64,000 nt of DNA from Anaerovorax odorimutans (GTDB lineage: Bacteria > Bacillota > Clostridia > Peptostreptococcales > Anaerovoracaceae). A program made the position numbers and the translations under genes. The notes beneath the pieces are model-generated. The model saw nothing but the letters and a program-made list of their open reading frames with translations. It was not told the origin of the DNA and made no database searches. This document shows positions 45,071-53,800 of this stretch, piece by piece; within the stretch, counting starts at the first letter, position 1, and each line of letters begins with the position of its first letter. The stretch lies in NCBI RefSeq assembly GCF_024459955.1, contig NZ_JANFXK010000001.1, positions 434,001-498,000 of the forward strand. The letters are read 5' to 3'.

Positions 45071-45877
45071 CTACTCCTTTGCGGTATTCTTTATTACCAC
45101 GTCCGTGCCCCAATCTCCATCCTCGTCAAAGACAAAATAGCAATTCGGGCCATAGGGCGTATTTTCCCCTTCGACCACTCCATTTTCAGGGGTTAATATT
45201 TCATTGTTCTTCCCCAGGGTCATTTTCTTTTCCGCAAGGAAAGGCAACAAGCCATCGCCAGTCTCAACTGTAACGCTTCCTCCCGGGCTTAAGTTTATAT
45301 TGATATATCTGCCCGCTTTCACCCTCACGTCTGCCGCGACATCTTCCTCATCCGATACTTTTTTTACTGTAATGGCAGAATTACCCATGATATTAATGTC
45401 TTTTTCTGCGTCAAAGAGTTCTGCGCAAGCTTTAACATTTTCCACACTTAAATTTTTTCCGGACGCTTTTTCAGAAAGCGTCAGCTCCGCATCCCGGTTT
45501 TGCCCGCGAACCGTTACGGATTCCCATCCCGATATCCAAACCAAATCATTGTTTCCCTCCACATTGACCGTAAAGTCATCAGTCGAAAATATGTAGAGTT
45601 TATGGTTCTTTTGTTTCAGATTCCGAATTGTCAATTGGGAAGCTCCCTCACATTCAATTTTCAGATCAGCATCAGCTGTGCCGCTGATTGTTACATCGTC
45701 GCTTCTCACCTTCAGCAGCCCGGGGTTCGCAAAGGCCCAGTCCTTTCCTGCAGTCCCTCCGGAAACCTCGATGCCGTCCTCTTTCTCCCCCAACAAATTA
45801 ACAGCGGTCGCTATAATCATCATTGCAATCAAAATACACAGCCAGATAAAAGCACCCCTGATTTTTTTCTTTTTCAC
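45071..45877 (-). CDS. Secreted or anchored beta-repeat protein, unknown
   Basis: 268 residues. The N-terminal helix IRGAFIWLCILIAMMIIATA is an anchor or signal. The rest alternates short strands (DDVTISGTADADLKIECEGA, SQLTIRNLKQKNHKLYIF, GRYININLSPGGSVTVETGD), as in right-handed beta-helix or adhesin-type domains. Function unknown. A closely related but frameshifted copy lies directly upstream (45922-46757). Its place in the toxin operon suggests a surface or immunity-related accessory, which is inference. Confidence 0.72.
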   Translation of the reverse strand: MKKKKIRGAFIWLCILIAMMIIATAVNLLGEKEDGIEVSGGTAGKDWAFANPGLLKVRSDDVTISGTADADLKIECEGASQLTIRNLKQKNHKLYIFSTDDFTVNVEGNNDLVWISGWESVTVRGQNRDAELTLSEKASGKNLSVENVKACAELFDAEKDINIMGNSAITVKKVSDEEDVAADVRVKAGRYININLSPGGSVTVETGDGLLPFLAEKKMTLGKNNEILTPENGVVEGENTPYGPNCYFVFDEDGDWGTDVVIKNTAKE

Positions 45878-45921
45878 AAGACTCTCCTTAATAAATATTG
45901 CTTGCTGCCTGGTATACGACT

Positions 45922-46757
45922 TTACCTTTTTTCAATTATCACGTTCGCGGCATCGTTGCCTTGTGAATCACAAATAATCGAGTCGCCCAGCGAGTCCTCC
46001 GCATTGAGTATTTCGCCATTTTCCGGTACCAGAATTTTGTTTTTCTCTCCTAAGATTATCCTGCCCCTTGCGCTAAGCGGAAGAACGCCATCTGCAGCTT
46101 CAATTTCCAAACGCCCGCCGGTTTCCATATTTATGTTAATATTACCGGAGGCCTGCACTCTGGCCGCCAATGATTTTTCATCTGCGTCATCCATCTTCTT
46201 GACAGAAACGACTGCGGACCCCGCAAGTTCAAAATTTCCACTTGCCGTAAAACGTGCCGCGCAAATCCTGGCATTATTAATATTTAGATTCTTTGCGGAT
46301 GCTTCATTATAAAGCAACAGATCCGCAGGCTTCCCAACACCCCGGATTGTCATGGATTCCAGGCTTTTAATTGAACCCAGCTCATTGCTTCCAGCAAGTC
46401 AACGGTGATATCCTCGTAGGCCAACACATCCAGCCGATGGGTTCCCCGTTTCAAATCCTGAATTGTCAGTTTTGAAGCGTCCATACATTCAATTTTCAAG
46501 TCCTTTGTCACCGTTCCGCTGATTGTTATGTCGTCACCTGTGATCTGTAAAACTTTAGGGCTTTCATACTGCCAGTCCACTTTTTTTGATCCGCCGGAAA
46601 TTTTGATTCCGCTGTTATCCGGTTCTTGATCTGTCCCTGACTGTAACCCATGGGTATAGGCTGATAAGGCAATCGTCACTGCACATATAACGACCGCGAT
46701 ATTAAAGCATTTAAACATTTTAGGTTTCACTTTCCCAGGGTTAACTGTTTTTTTCAT
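45922..46757 (-). pseudogene. Frameshifted paralogue of the beta-repeat protein
   Basis: The N-terminal 135 codons (46757 down to 46350) match the gene at 45071-45877 (GDDITISGTVTKDLKIEC against SDDVTISGTADADLKIEC), then end in an out-of-frame tail. The homologous sequence continues in another frame as GSNELGSIKSLESMTIRG and on to the stop at 45922. The shift lies near 46391-46400, consistent with loss of one base. It is a pseudogene unless this is a sequencing error or programmed slippage; no slippery run is visible at the site. Confidence 0.8.
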
Positions 46758-46768
46758 ATTTTTTCCTC

Positions 46769-47188
46769 TTATTTACGCTCTGCTTTTGGCAGTACGCTTA
46801 TAAAACCCCAATAGATACTACCTGAGAGCAAAATCAGGGCTCTCACTCTCATTTCATAATTGCTTCCCATTGCAACAATCAGAATTATAACTCCCAGTAT
46901 GGTAATTGTTATCGCACATGCCACAGCAGCCTTCCGCTGATTGATCCCCTTAGCTGATCTTAAAACCAGATAGGAGGCGCATATTGCAAGCAGACATGAT
47001 AGGAACATGCTATGATACCCAAACGCTCCCACGTCTTCAAATTGCAGGTGACTATAACCCAGGCCAACTCCTGTTAGTACGGCCGAAATGATGATCATCT
47101 CTACTATTGAAACAATAATTACTACAATATAAGCACCCATCGCAAACAAATATGCACGTATGTATTTCTTCGTATTTGGTTTGAACAT
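46769..47188 (-). CDS. Four-TM membrane protein of unknown function
   Basis: 139 residues with four hydrophobic segments (YLFAMGAYIVVIIVSIVEMI; SMFLSCLLAICASYLVLRSA; AAVACAITITILGVIILIVA; ALILLSGSIYWGFISVLP). Not recognised. It lies 11 bases upstream of the frameshifted beta-repeat gene and 19 bases downstream of the ankyrin gene, so it is part of the same transcript. Confidence 0.65.
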   Translation of the reverse strand: MFKPNTKKYIRAYLFAMGAYIVVIIVSIVEMIIISAVLTGVGLGYSHLQFEDVGAFGYHSMFLSCLLAICASYLVLRSAKGINQRKAAVACAITITILGVIILIVAMGSNYEMRVRALILLSGSIYWGFISVLPKAERK

Positions 47189-47207
47189 GTCTTTATTAGG
47201 TAAATTT

Positions 47208-48809
47208 TTATTTTACTCCTATGTTATTTTTTAGAAGTTTCATGTTGTCTCGCAGTCCTACTTCTTTTGCGTATTCATATGGTGTATTGCCTTCACTGTC
47301 CTTTGCCTTAACATCCCCGCCCTGCTTAAGCAAATACTTCAGAATATCGGCACTTGGGCTTTCTGCCGCAATATGCAAAGGCGTTTTGTCAACATCATCG
47401 CTTTTTATCTTCTGGTTCACATCTGCTCCGTCTTCGACTAAATAGCGCACGCTTTGAAGGTCCCCGCATTTGATTGCTAAAACTAAAGGGGAAGTCGTCT
47501 CATCATGGCTCTGCTTGATTTCTTTTTTAAGGAGCTCCTTGAGCAAATCATGGTTGCGCCATTCGACTGCCTGACAGAGTGTCCCGTTGGAAACTTTTGC
47601 GCCCATTTGAATTAGTTTGGCCGCATGCTTTTCAGTCGCATTGTTTACTGCCAAATCTCCATCATAAGACACATTATAGGGTATATCTTGTTTTAATAGT
47701 TCATCAAACACACTGTCAATGCTGCTGATATATCCCTCATAACAATTCTCATTCGTTGGTTTATATCCCAATTTTAATAGAAGCTTTACGGATTCAGCAG
47801 TACCCCGCTGGCAGGCATCAGCCCAAGTCAAATCCTGATAATGATAGCCCTGATCCAGAAGGAGCCGGAGCGTATCTTCCTTCGCTCCAATTGCCGCATA
47901 AGTTATCGGCTGACACCCATTTTCGGATTTTTGTTTTCCGTTGAGCCCTTTTTCCAATAAAAAGGCGACGACTTTTTCTGTGTTGCATAACGCTGCGATA
48001 TGGAGCAATCCCATCCCATTATCGTCCTCTATGGAAAAATCGTATTTCTCTTCTGCCATAAGTTCCAAAGTTTCCACATTGCAATTAGCGGCGGCAAACA
48101 ATAATGTCTCTTTTTTATTTTTTATCCTGTCCTCTCTTATTAAGCGCTGCAAGCCTGAATCATTACCCCTGACAGCTGCTTCCAGCCCTGGTTCCAGAGC
48201 GCCGGTTTCCTTCCGGTCATCTAACCATTTTAAGACATCCTGAGCGTATAGGTATCCCCATTCGTTTTTTAAACAGCTTTCTATCAGTTTGTTGTTAAAT
48301 TGCGCCCCATTGCGGATTAAAAGCTCCGCTCGCTCCCTTGCATCTGTCATTTCAGGGTCGGAAAATGCCAAAAGCGATTCCAAAGGCGTTTCTTCACCGC
48401 CATTTACATCGGCACCGCTTTCAATCAACTGTTTGCAGAGGCTAAGGGAATGGTTACAGACGGCATCATTCAAGTAGGTATAAGTATCCTCCGGATCAGA
48501 AGCAGGGGCACCCGCTTCAATTAATGCACCCGCTACTGCATCGTCCGAATCCTGGAGGGCAAGCGCAAGAGCCCGCCCATCTTTTTTAGGTTTTCCATCT
48601 CTGAATGCATATGGAGTGATCTCATAGTCTCCCAGATCCAGGAAATCAATTGTTTTGTTAGATTGAACCACTTCTTTCACTCCCTGCAAGTTGTTGCTCG
48701 TGACGGCACTATATAGTTTCCAATTTTGTTCATGCTGCTGCCTTGGCGTGCAGCCCACTGTGAAAGCCATCATGATAATTATCCCTCCGATTATGTTTCG
48801 CTTGTGCAT
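47208..48809 (-). CDS. Ankyrin-repeat lipoprotein
   Basis: 533 residues. The signal ends in a lipobox (MAFTVGCTPRQQ, Cys near residue 20). At least eight ankyrin-like repeats follow, such as GMGLLHIAALCNTEKVVAFL, TPLHIAAESPSADILKYLLK and NTPYEYAKEVGL, with LIESGADVNGGEETPLESLL early on. An extracytoplasmic ankyrin protein next to a secreted polymorphic toxin is a known immunity arrangement in other systems (ankyrin immunity proteins), but here it is separated from the toxin by two genes, so the role is a guess. Confidence 0.85.
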   Translation of the reverse strand: MHKRNIIGGIIIMMAFTVGCTPRQQHEQNWKLYSAVTSNNLQGVKEVVQSNKTIDFLDLGDYEITPYAFRDGKPKKDGRALALALQDSDDAVAGALIEAGAPASDPEDTYTYLNDAVCNHSLSLCKQLIESGADVNGGEETPLESLLAFSDPEMTDARERAELLIRNGAQFNNKLIESCLKNEWGYLYAQDVLKWLDDRKETGALEPGLEAAVRGNDSGLQRLIREDRIKNKKETLLFAAANCNVETLELMAEEKYDFSIEDDNGMGLLHIAALCNTEKVVAFLLEKGLNGKQKSENGCQPITYAAIGAKEDTLRLLLDQGYHYQDLTWADACQRGTAESVKLLLKLGYKPTNENCYEGYISSIDSVFDELLKQDIPYNVSYDGDLAVNNATEKHAAKLIQMGAKVSNGTLCQAVEWRNHDLLKELLKKEIKQSHDETTSPLVLAIKCGDLQSVRYLVEDGADVNQKIKSDDVDKTPLHIAAESPSADILKYLLKQGGDVKAKDSEGNTPYEYAKEVGLRDNMKLLKNNIGVK

Positions 48810-48853
48810 GGGCAGGCCTCCTTATTTATATCCCCAGATTAACCGTTTCTACC

Positions 48854-49831
48854 CTATGGTTCCACTACCGTCTTCATATACGATGGAGGGGCTCCGTCTC
48901 TTCGAAATATAGGTATTGAGCGCTTTCGTACCTCGGGGACCTTTTCACTAATCAAACGAAACAGCTCCGGGTTAACAATCGTTGTACGCATATTTCCCCA
49001 GGCTTCAAAGCTATCGCTCACATAGCCAAGCGCACCGATTCCTGCCTTGGTCATTGTATAGATTTGGGGATTTAAAGAGCCATGGAGGTGCCAATTATAA
49101 TCTTCTATCGCTTCGCCTTCTTCGCCTTCATACGGGATCCATTTCACGCACCCCGTAGCCGGATCCTGACACCATACATACTCGTCATCTTCAGTAAAAA
49201 GGAATAGGCTTTCCGGCGGGAGGGTGTGTTCCTTTCCCCATAGCCGATAAGCTACGGTCTCATAGGTTCTCCCTTTTTTATAGGCCTCTTTAAAACAGCT
49301 TGAATCCACGCCGCGCTTTATCAGGTACTCGTAAAGCTTCGGGGAAAGATAGCTTTCAAAATCAGGCGTTATCGCTCCATCTATACGTTTTTCAAAGGCC
49401 CTTTTTGTTTTAATTGGGAGATTAATATAGATCGGAGGCCTGGGATACCATTGCCCCAGCGCATCGCTGGCAATCTCCATGCAGTCGTATTTTTCAAAAT
49501 CAGGATAGTCATCATAGTAATAGCATTTGTTGGTAAACTGAAGCAGATAGGCGGACGCACTTTCATAATCCTGATTTTCATAAACCGTATACGGATAAAT
49601 GATAATATCAAGTTTTTTCTTGTACTGCTCATTAAATTTCAGGAACGCCTGATATTGCCCATCCGTACTTTTGATTTTGTAGGAATAGTAGTGCCGCCTG
49701 CGTACTCTTTGTTTTTTAAATTCAACATCAAACGCATTGACGACCGCCAGCATCTTCTTCGGGAAATTATACATTTCTTCATCATCGATTGCGCCTTTTG
49801 GCCTAAGTTCAATGTCAAGCACTATGTACAT
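48854..49831 (-). CDS. Unknown protein, possible immunity protein
   Basis: 325 residues, no signal peptide, rich in Tyr (YYSYKIKSTDGQYQAFLKFN, NKCYYYDDYPDFEKYDCMEI). The C-terminal part TTIVNPELFRLISEKVPEVR is faintly like the end of DUF1629/Imm43-type immunity proteins. I do not recognise it with confidence. It lies between the ankyrin lipoprotein and the gene that follows the toxin, 30 bases from the latter. Confidence 0.65.
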   Translation of the reverse strand: MYIVLDIELRPKGAIDDEEMYNFPKKMLAVVNAFDVEFKKQRVRRRHYYSYKIKSTDGQYQAFLKFNEQYKKKLDIIIYPYTVYENQDYESASAYLLQFTNKCYYYDDYPDFEKYDCMEIASDALGQWYPRPPIYINLPIKTKRAFEKRIDGAITPDFESYLSPKLYEYLIKRGVDSSCFKEAYKKGRTYETVAYRLWGKEHTLPPESLFLFTEDDEYVWCQDPATGCVKWIPYEGEEGEAIEDYNWHLHGSLNPQIYTMTKAGIGALGYVSDSFEAWGNMRTTIVNPELFRLISEKVPEVRKRSIPIFRRDGAPPSYMKTVVEP

Positions 49832-49861
49832 ACTTACCTCCTGTGTGGCCGTCAGTTCCTT

Positions 49862-50821
49862 TTAGTGAAACGCCTCCATATCGACCCATTTCCCTTCTTC
49901 TGCGTCTAATATCAACAATTGTTCTGTTTCTTGAAAATATAGTGGCGGCGATGACGCAAAGCTTGTTTCTACCACTTTTTCCAATTTGAAATCCAGATCT
50001 TTGCAGGAGAAAATAAGGGATTCCTTTTCGTACATCAGTACCAGACATTCACACTCCCGAACCAAGTACGCTTCCATCGGACAGTAATTCCTGGGAGATT
50101 TCAGCTTTTTGACAACCTTCATTGAATTATTCTCCACAAAGACACAGTACATTTTTAAAAAAGCATCCTCCATTACGAGCGAAAACCGCCCGTCAGGGTC
50201 AACGAAATACAAAACTCCCGATTTTTGAACGGTCATTTTATCCGCCTGCATAACGGATATTTCCATTTTGAAGGGGAACTTGTCCGACTGGAACCAATGT
50301 CGTTTACAGGAGATCACATTGCTGTCACACTTAGGCTTGTATCTCTCGTTCCTGACAATTTGAAGCCCATTTTGTTTGTCAAACCAGAGCTGATTCTCCG
50401 TATCTTCTCTGCACACAACTTCCATATCAGATGCAGCCATATCATACAGGGCAGCCAGATTGTATTCATACTGAATCCGTATCAGCAGAAACAGCAGGTT
50501 ATCTTTTATATGATAAAGTCCTTTGATTTCCCACTCGTCTGATTCATCGGAGAGATTTATGTCAGCCTTTTTTACCACTTCAAACGTTTGCAGATCAACA
50601 AGATAGATTGATTCACCGGTAAAGGCATATAAAAACTCTTCCTCCGTATCTAATTCTAACCCTTCTACCAGTTCTATTTCCAATGTTTTCAGTTGTTCTG
50701 CCGTCTGAAGATCATATTTTTTCAAATGGTTTTCATCGGCAATAACAAAAGCATTCTGCCGGTTTGACAGGATCCCGGAAGTTCCTGTTATTTCTATATC
50801 ATATATTTTTTTCATATCCAT
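49862..50821 (-). CDS. Unknown beta-propeller-like protein, candidate immunity protein
   Basis: 319 residues, no signal peptide. Repeating strand patterns (NAFVIADENHLKKYDLQTAE; FLYAFTGESIYLVDLQTFEV; GVLYFVDPDGRFSLVMEDAF) resemble WD40 or similar propeller blades. It begins 9 bases after the RHS toxin stop, the classic slot for the cognate immunity gene in polymorphic toxin loci. No known immunity domain is recognised, so the role rests on position. Confidence 0.68.
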   Translation of the reverse strand: MDMKKIYDIEITGTSGILSNRQNAFVIADENHLKKYDLQTAEQLKTLEIELVEGLELDTEEEFLYAFTGESIYLVDLQTFEVVKKADINLSDESDEWEIKGLYHIKDNLLFLLIRIQYEYNLAALYDMAASDMEVVCREDTENQLWFDKQNGLQIVRNERYKPKCDSNVISCKRHWFQSDKFPFKMEISVMQADKMTVQKSGVLYFVDPDGRFSLVMEDAFLKMYCVFVENNSMKVVKKLKSPRNYCPMEAYLVRECECLVLMYEKESLIFSCKDLDFKLEKVVETSFASSPPLYFQETEQLLILDAEEGKWVDMEAFH

Positions 50822-50830
50822 TAAGCCCCC

Positions 50831-53800
50831 TTATCTCTTTGATACTAAATTAGCTGCCCCAATTAATAGTTTAATTGCTTTTAGTGTTGCTTTTGCCGAA
50901 ACCTTGTTTATACTTCTTGCCTTATTTTTTGACACATATTTAGGAAACGCCTTTCGCATCGCTGCACCTACTTTCGTCGATGCATACATTATTAAGTTAG
51001 TTGATGTATAGTACGAATTCGTATGCATATGCTTGTGTAAATTGTATTTGATCTTTTTCAAATTTCGTTTTGAATTAATTCCAATATCTGCTTTTTTCAA
51101 AACAGATCTTCCTAATTTTGCTTTTTTAGCAGCCTTTGCAATAATATGATGTTTTTCATTCTTTGTGTTTCGCTTTCTTTTCCATGACTTTTTAACTGCT
51201 GTCTTTAATGACTTTATTAGAGCTCCTGTCACTGTCTCAGCTACTTTAACCTTCTCAACAACTCTAAGTATCTTCTTTAACGATAGCCCCGACACGATAC
51301 TTACTACGGTGGTTCCTATCCCAGCTGCAATAAAGCTTGCCATTGAAGATCCTGTTATTGAGCCAAGCGCAGGCAACGCCCATACGAAATGCCCACTCGG
51401 ATCCACAAAATTCACCGGATTATTCGCACAGTACGCATACAAATGCCAAGTATCAGGCTCATCCTGTTCTCCACGATACGTATCCTGCGACAAGAATCTT
51501 CCATCCTCCGGATCATAGAACCTAGCATTGTAGTAATACAACCCTGTACCCTGATCATACACCTGCCCGGTATAGCAAATCTCGTTATCGAACTGTTCCC
51601 CGGCCCGCACAGTCGTCTCACCAAACTCGTCATACTCATAAGCCGCCGCCAGTTCCCCGGCGCTGTTAATCATGCTGCTGGTGCTTTCCCGTACGTCCTT
51701 GTTATACAGATACCAGGTTGGACTTCCTTCACCTTTACGCTCCGTGGCGATCACGTTGCCACTGGTTCCCATCAGGTTCAGGCTGGTCAGATTGCCGTTC
51801 TGGTCGGAAGTATACAGCACGCTTCCGTCCTGATAATAATAGTTGCGGGTTTTCGATTCCGCACCCTTTGTCTCTTTTTTCTGAATCCTCTGTCCATTTC
51901 CATTATACCGATTTTCCTGGGTCACGACAACCGCATTGTCTTTCTTTGCCTCATACTTACTCAGGCGGTTGGCCGCGTCGTAAGTCAGGGTCGCTGTCTC
52001 TCCGGTCTTATGGTCGGTCTGCCCAATCTGGTTGCCGTTGCGGTCGTAGCTGTAGTCGCCATACGGTGTAAGATCGGTGATCTCCCCTGTGTCGGCATTA
52101 ACTTTTCCAGTCTTAGTGGCCGTCAGCTGATTCAGCGGGTTATAGGCATAAGTGGTGGCTTCCGCGCCGGTGATCTCCTTCGTCCGGTTGCCCACCTCGT
52201 CATATTCGTACTGGGTCATCTTGCTTGCCGCCGCGCCTTCTCTGTGGTCGATCACATTGACATCTGTCAGCCTGCCTACACTGTCATAGGTATAGTTCTT
52301 GGTACAGTCTATGCCTTTGCCGTCGGCCATGACATAATTGCTGACGATTTTTTCTTCGATGATATTGCTGTTTTTATCGTACTTGTAGGCATAAGTTTCT
52401 TTCGCTTGGTCGGCGTCCTTGCTGTCCGTATAAGTCATGGACGTCACACGTCCGAAGCGGTCGTAGGAATAGGCTCTGGTAATGGTGCCGTTTCCGCCGT
52501 CAGCGAATCCATAGTGGTCCTTCATCTGCGATACGCGTCCAAAGTCATCATAGGTGTATTTCCGCAGGGTCTTATCCAACAGGCCGCCCTTGGCACTGAT
52601 ACCGGTCAGCCACTTGTTGCTGTCATAATGATACTTGAGGCCCGTGATGCCGTCCTTGGCGAAGGCATAGTCGATATCCGTCACCAGGCCGTCCTTACTG
52701 TAGGTATAGGACACCTTATGCTGATCCAGCGCTTCCTGGCTTGGCATTTCCGGCCCATCACATTCAGAGAAAGCGATCAGGCGTTTCTGCTTGTCGTAGG
52801 TATAAACGGTGCAGCGCAGAAGCGTCTCCTTGTTTCCCGCCACCGTATAGTCGCACATCTCCGTCACGTTGCCGGAAACGTCGTAGGCATAGGTTGTCTT
52901 TAAGGTCTGTTTTTCCTTGCCGTCTTCCTTTTCGTAATATCCGGTTTCCGTTACCCGGTCGTTGGCGTCATAGTAGTAAAGCCTGTAATTGCCTTTTGCC
53001 TGTGATTCTTTTTCCAGACGCCCCTTCTCGTCATACTTGTATTTGGTCCAAATGGACTGATCCGTGCCGTCCTCCTTTGTATAAAGATCTTTGATTTCCA
53101 GCTGCTCTCCGTCCCCGTTGCTGCGAACCTGGCTGACCTGTTTTTTCGCGTCGGTCATGGTTACCGTGGTTTCCAGCTGACCGTTGACGTAGGTTTCCTG
53201 GTTCTTGAAGCTGGTGGCAGCTTTGTTCGGCAGAGTCACCTGGTTCAGTTCGCCTTTTTTGTCATAGCCATAAGAAGTCTTATGCCCCAAAGCATCGGTG
53301 GAGGTAAGCTCCTTGCCCGCATCGCTGTACTCAGTGCTTTGACGGATGGAATCCGCTCCCACATAGAATCCGTCCGCCTTGCTTTCCGGAGCTGTAATCG
53401 TATCGCTCTGATAGCCTTTTTTATTGTAGACGTTCAGAGTCAGCAGGCCGTCTTCCGAGGCTGGATTTTTACCGGCCTCATAAGTGCCGATCTCTTTGCC
53501 GTATTTGTCATACAGGGTATCAGTGTACAGCCCATTTTTGAATTCCCGGACCGTGTTGCCCACCTTATCCTGCCAGGACTGAGACAAAAGATTTCCATCC
53601 TGATCGGTTTCCTTTGTCATGTACGCGTTTTCTACGGTCTTCGTTCCGCTCCCGCTGCTGCTGTGTACCGCTATATCCTCATAGCCGCGGCTGGTAGTCA
53701 CGGTTTGGGCTTCCCCATTATCATCCGTTGTCTTGCTGACCAGTTCATTCATGGAATCATAGGTATAGGCTGTCGTCACTGTATCCGTTTTCCCGTTTTC

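Noticed and set aside
44913-45113. 66-codon minus-strand frame
   Set aside because: Overlaps the end of the 45071-45877 gene in another frame and has no ribosome binding site or recognisable domain.
51389-52903. A 504-codon plus-strand open frame and other long plus-strand frames opposite the RHS gene
   Set aside because: They are antisense shadows of the repetitive RHS coding sequence; there is no ribosome binding site and no recognisable protein.
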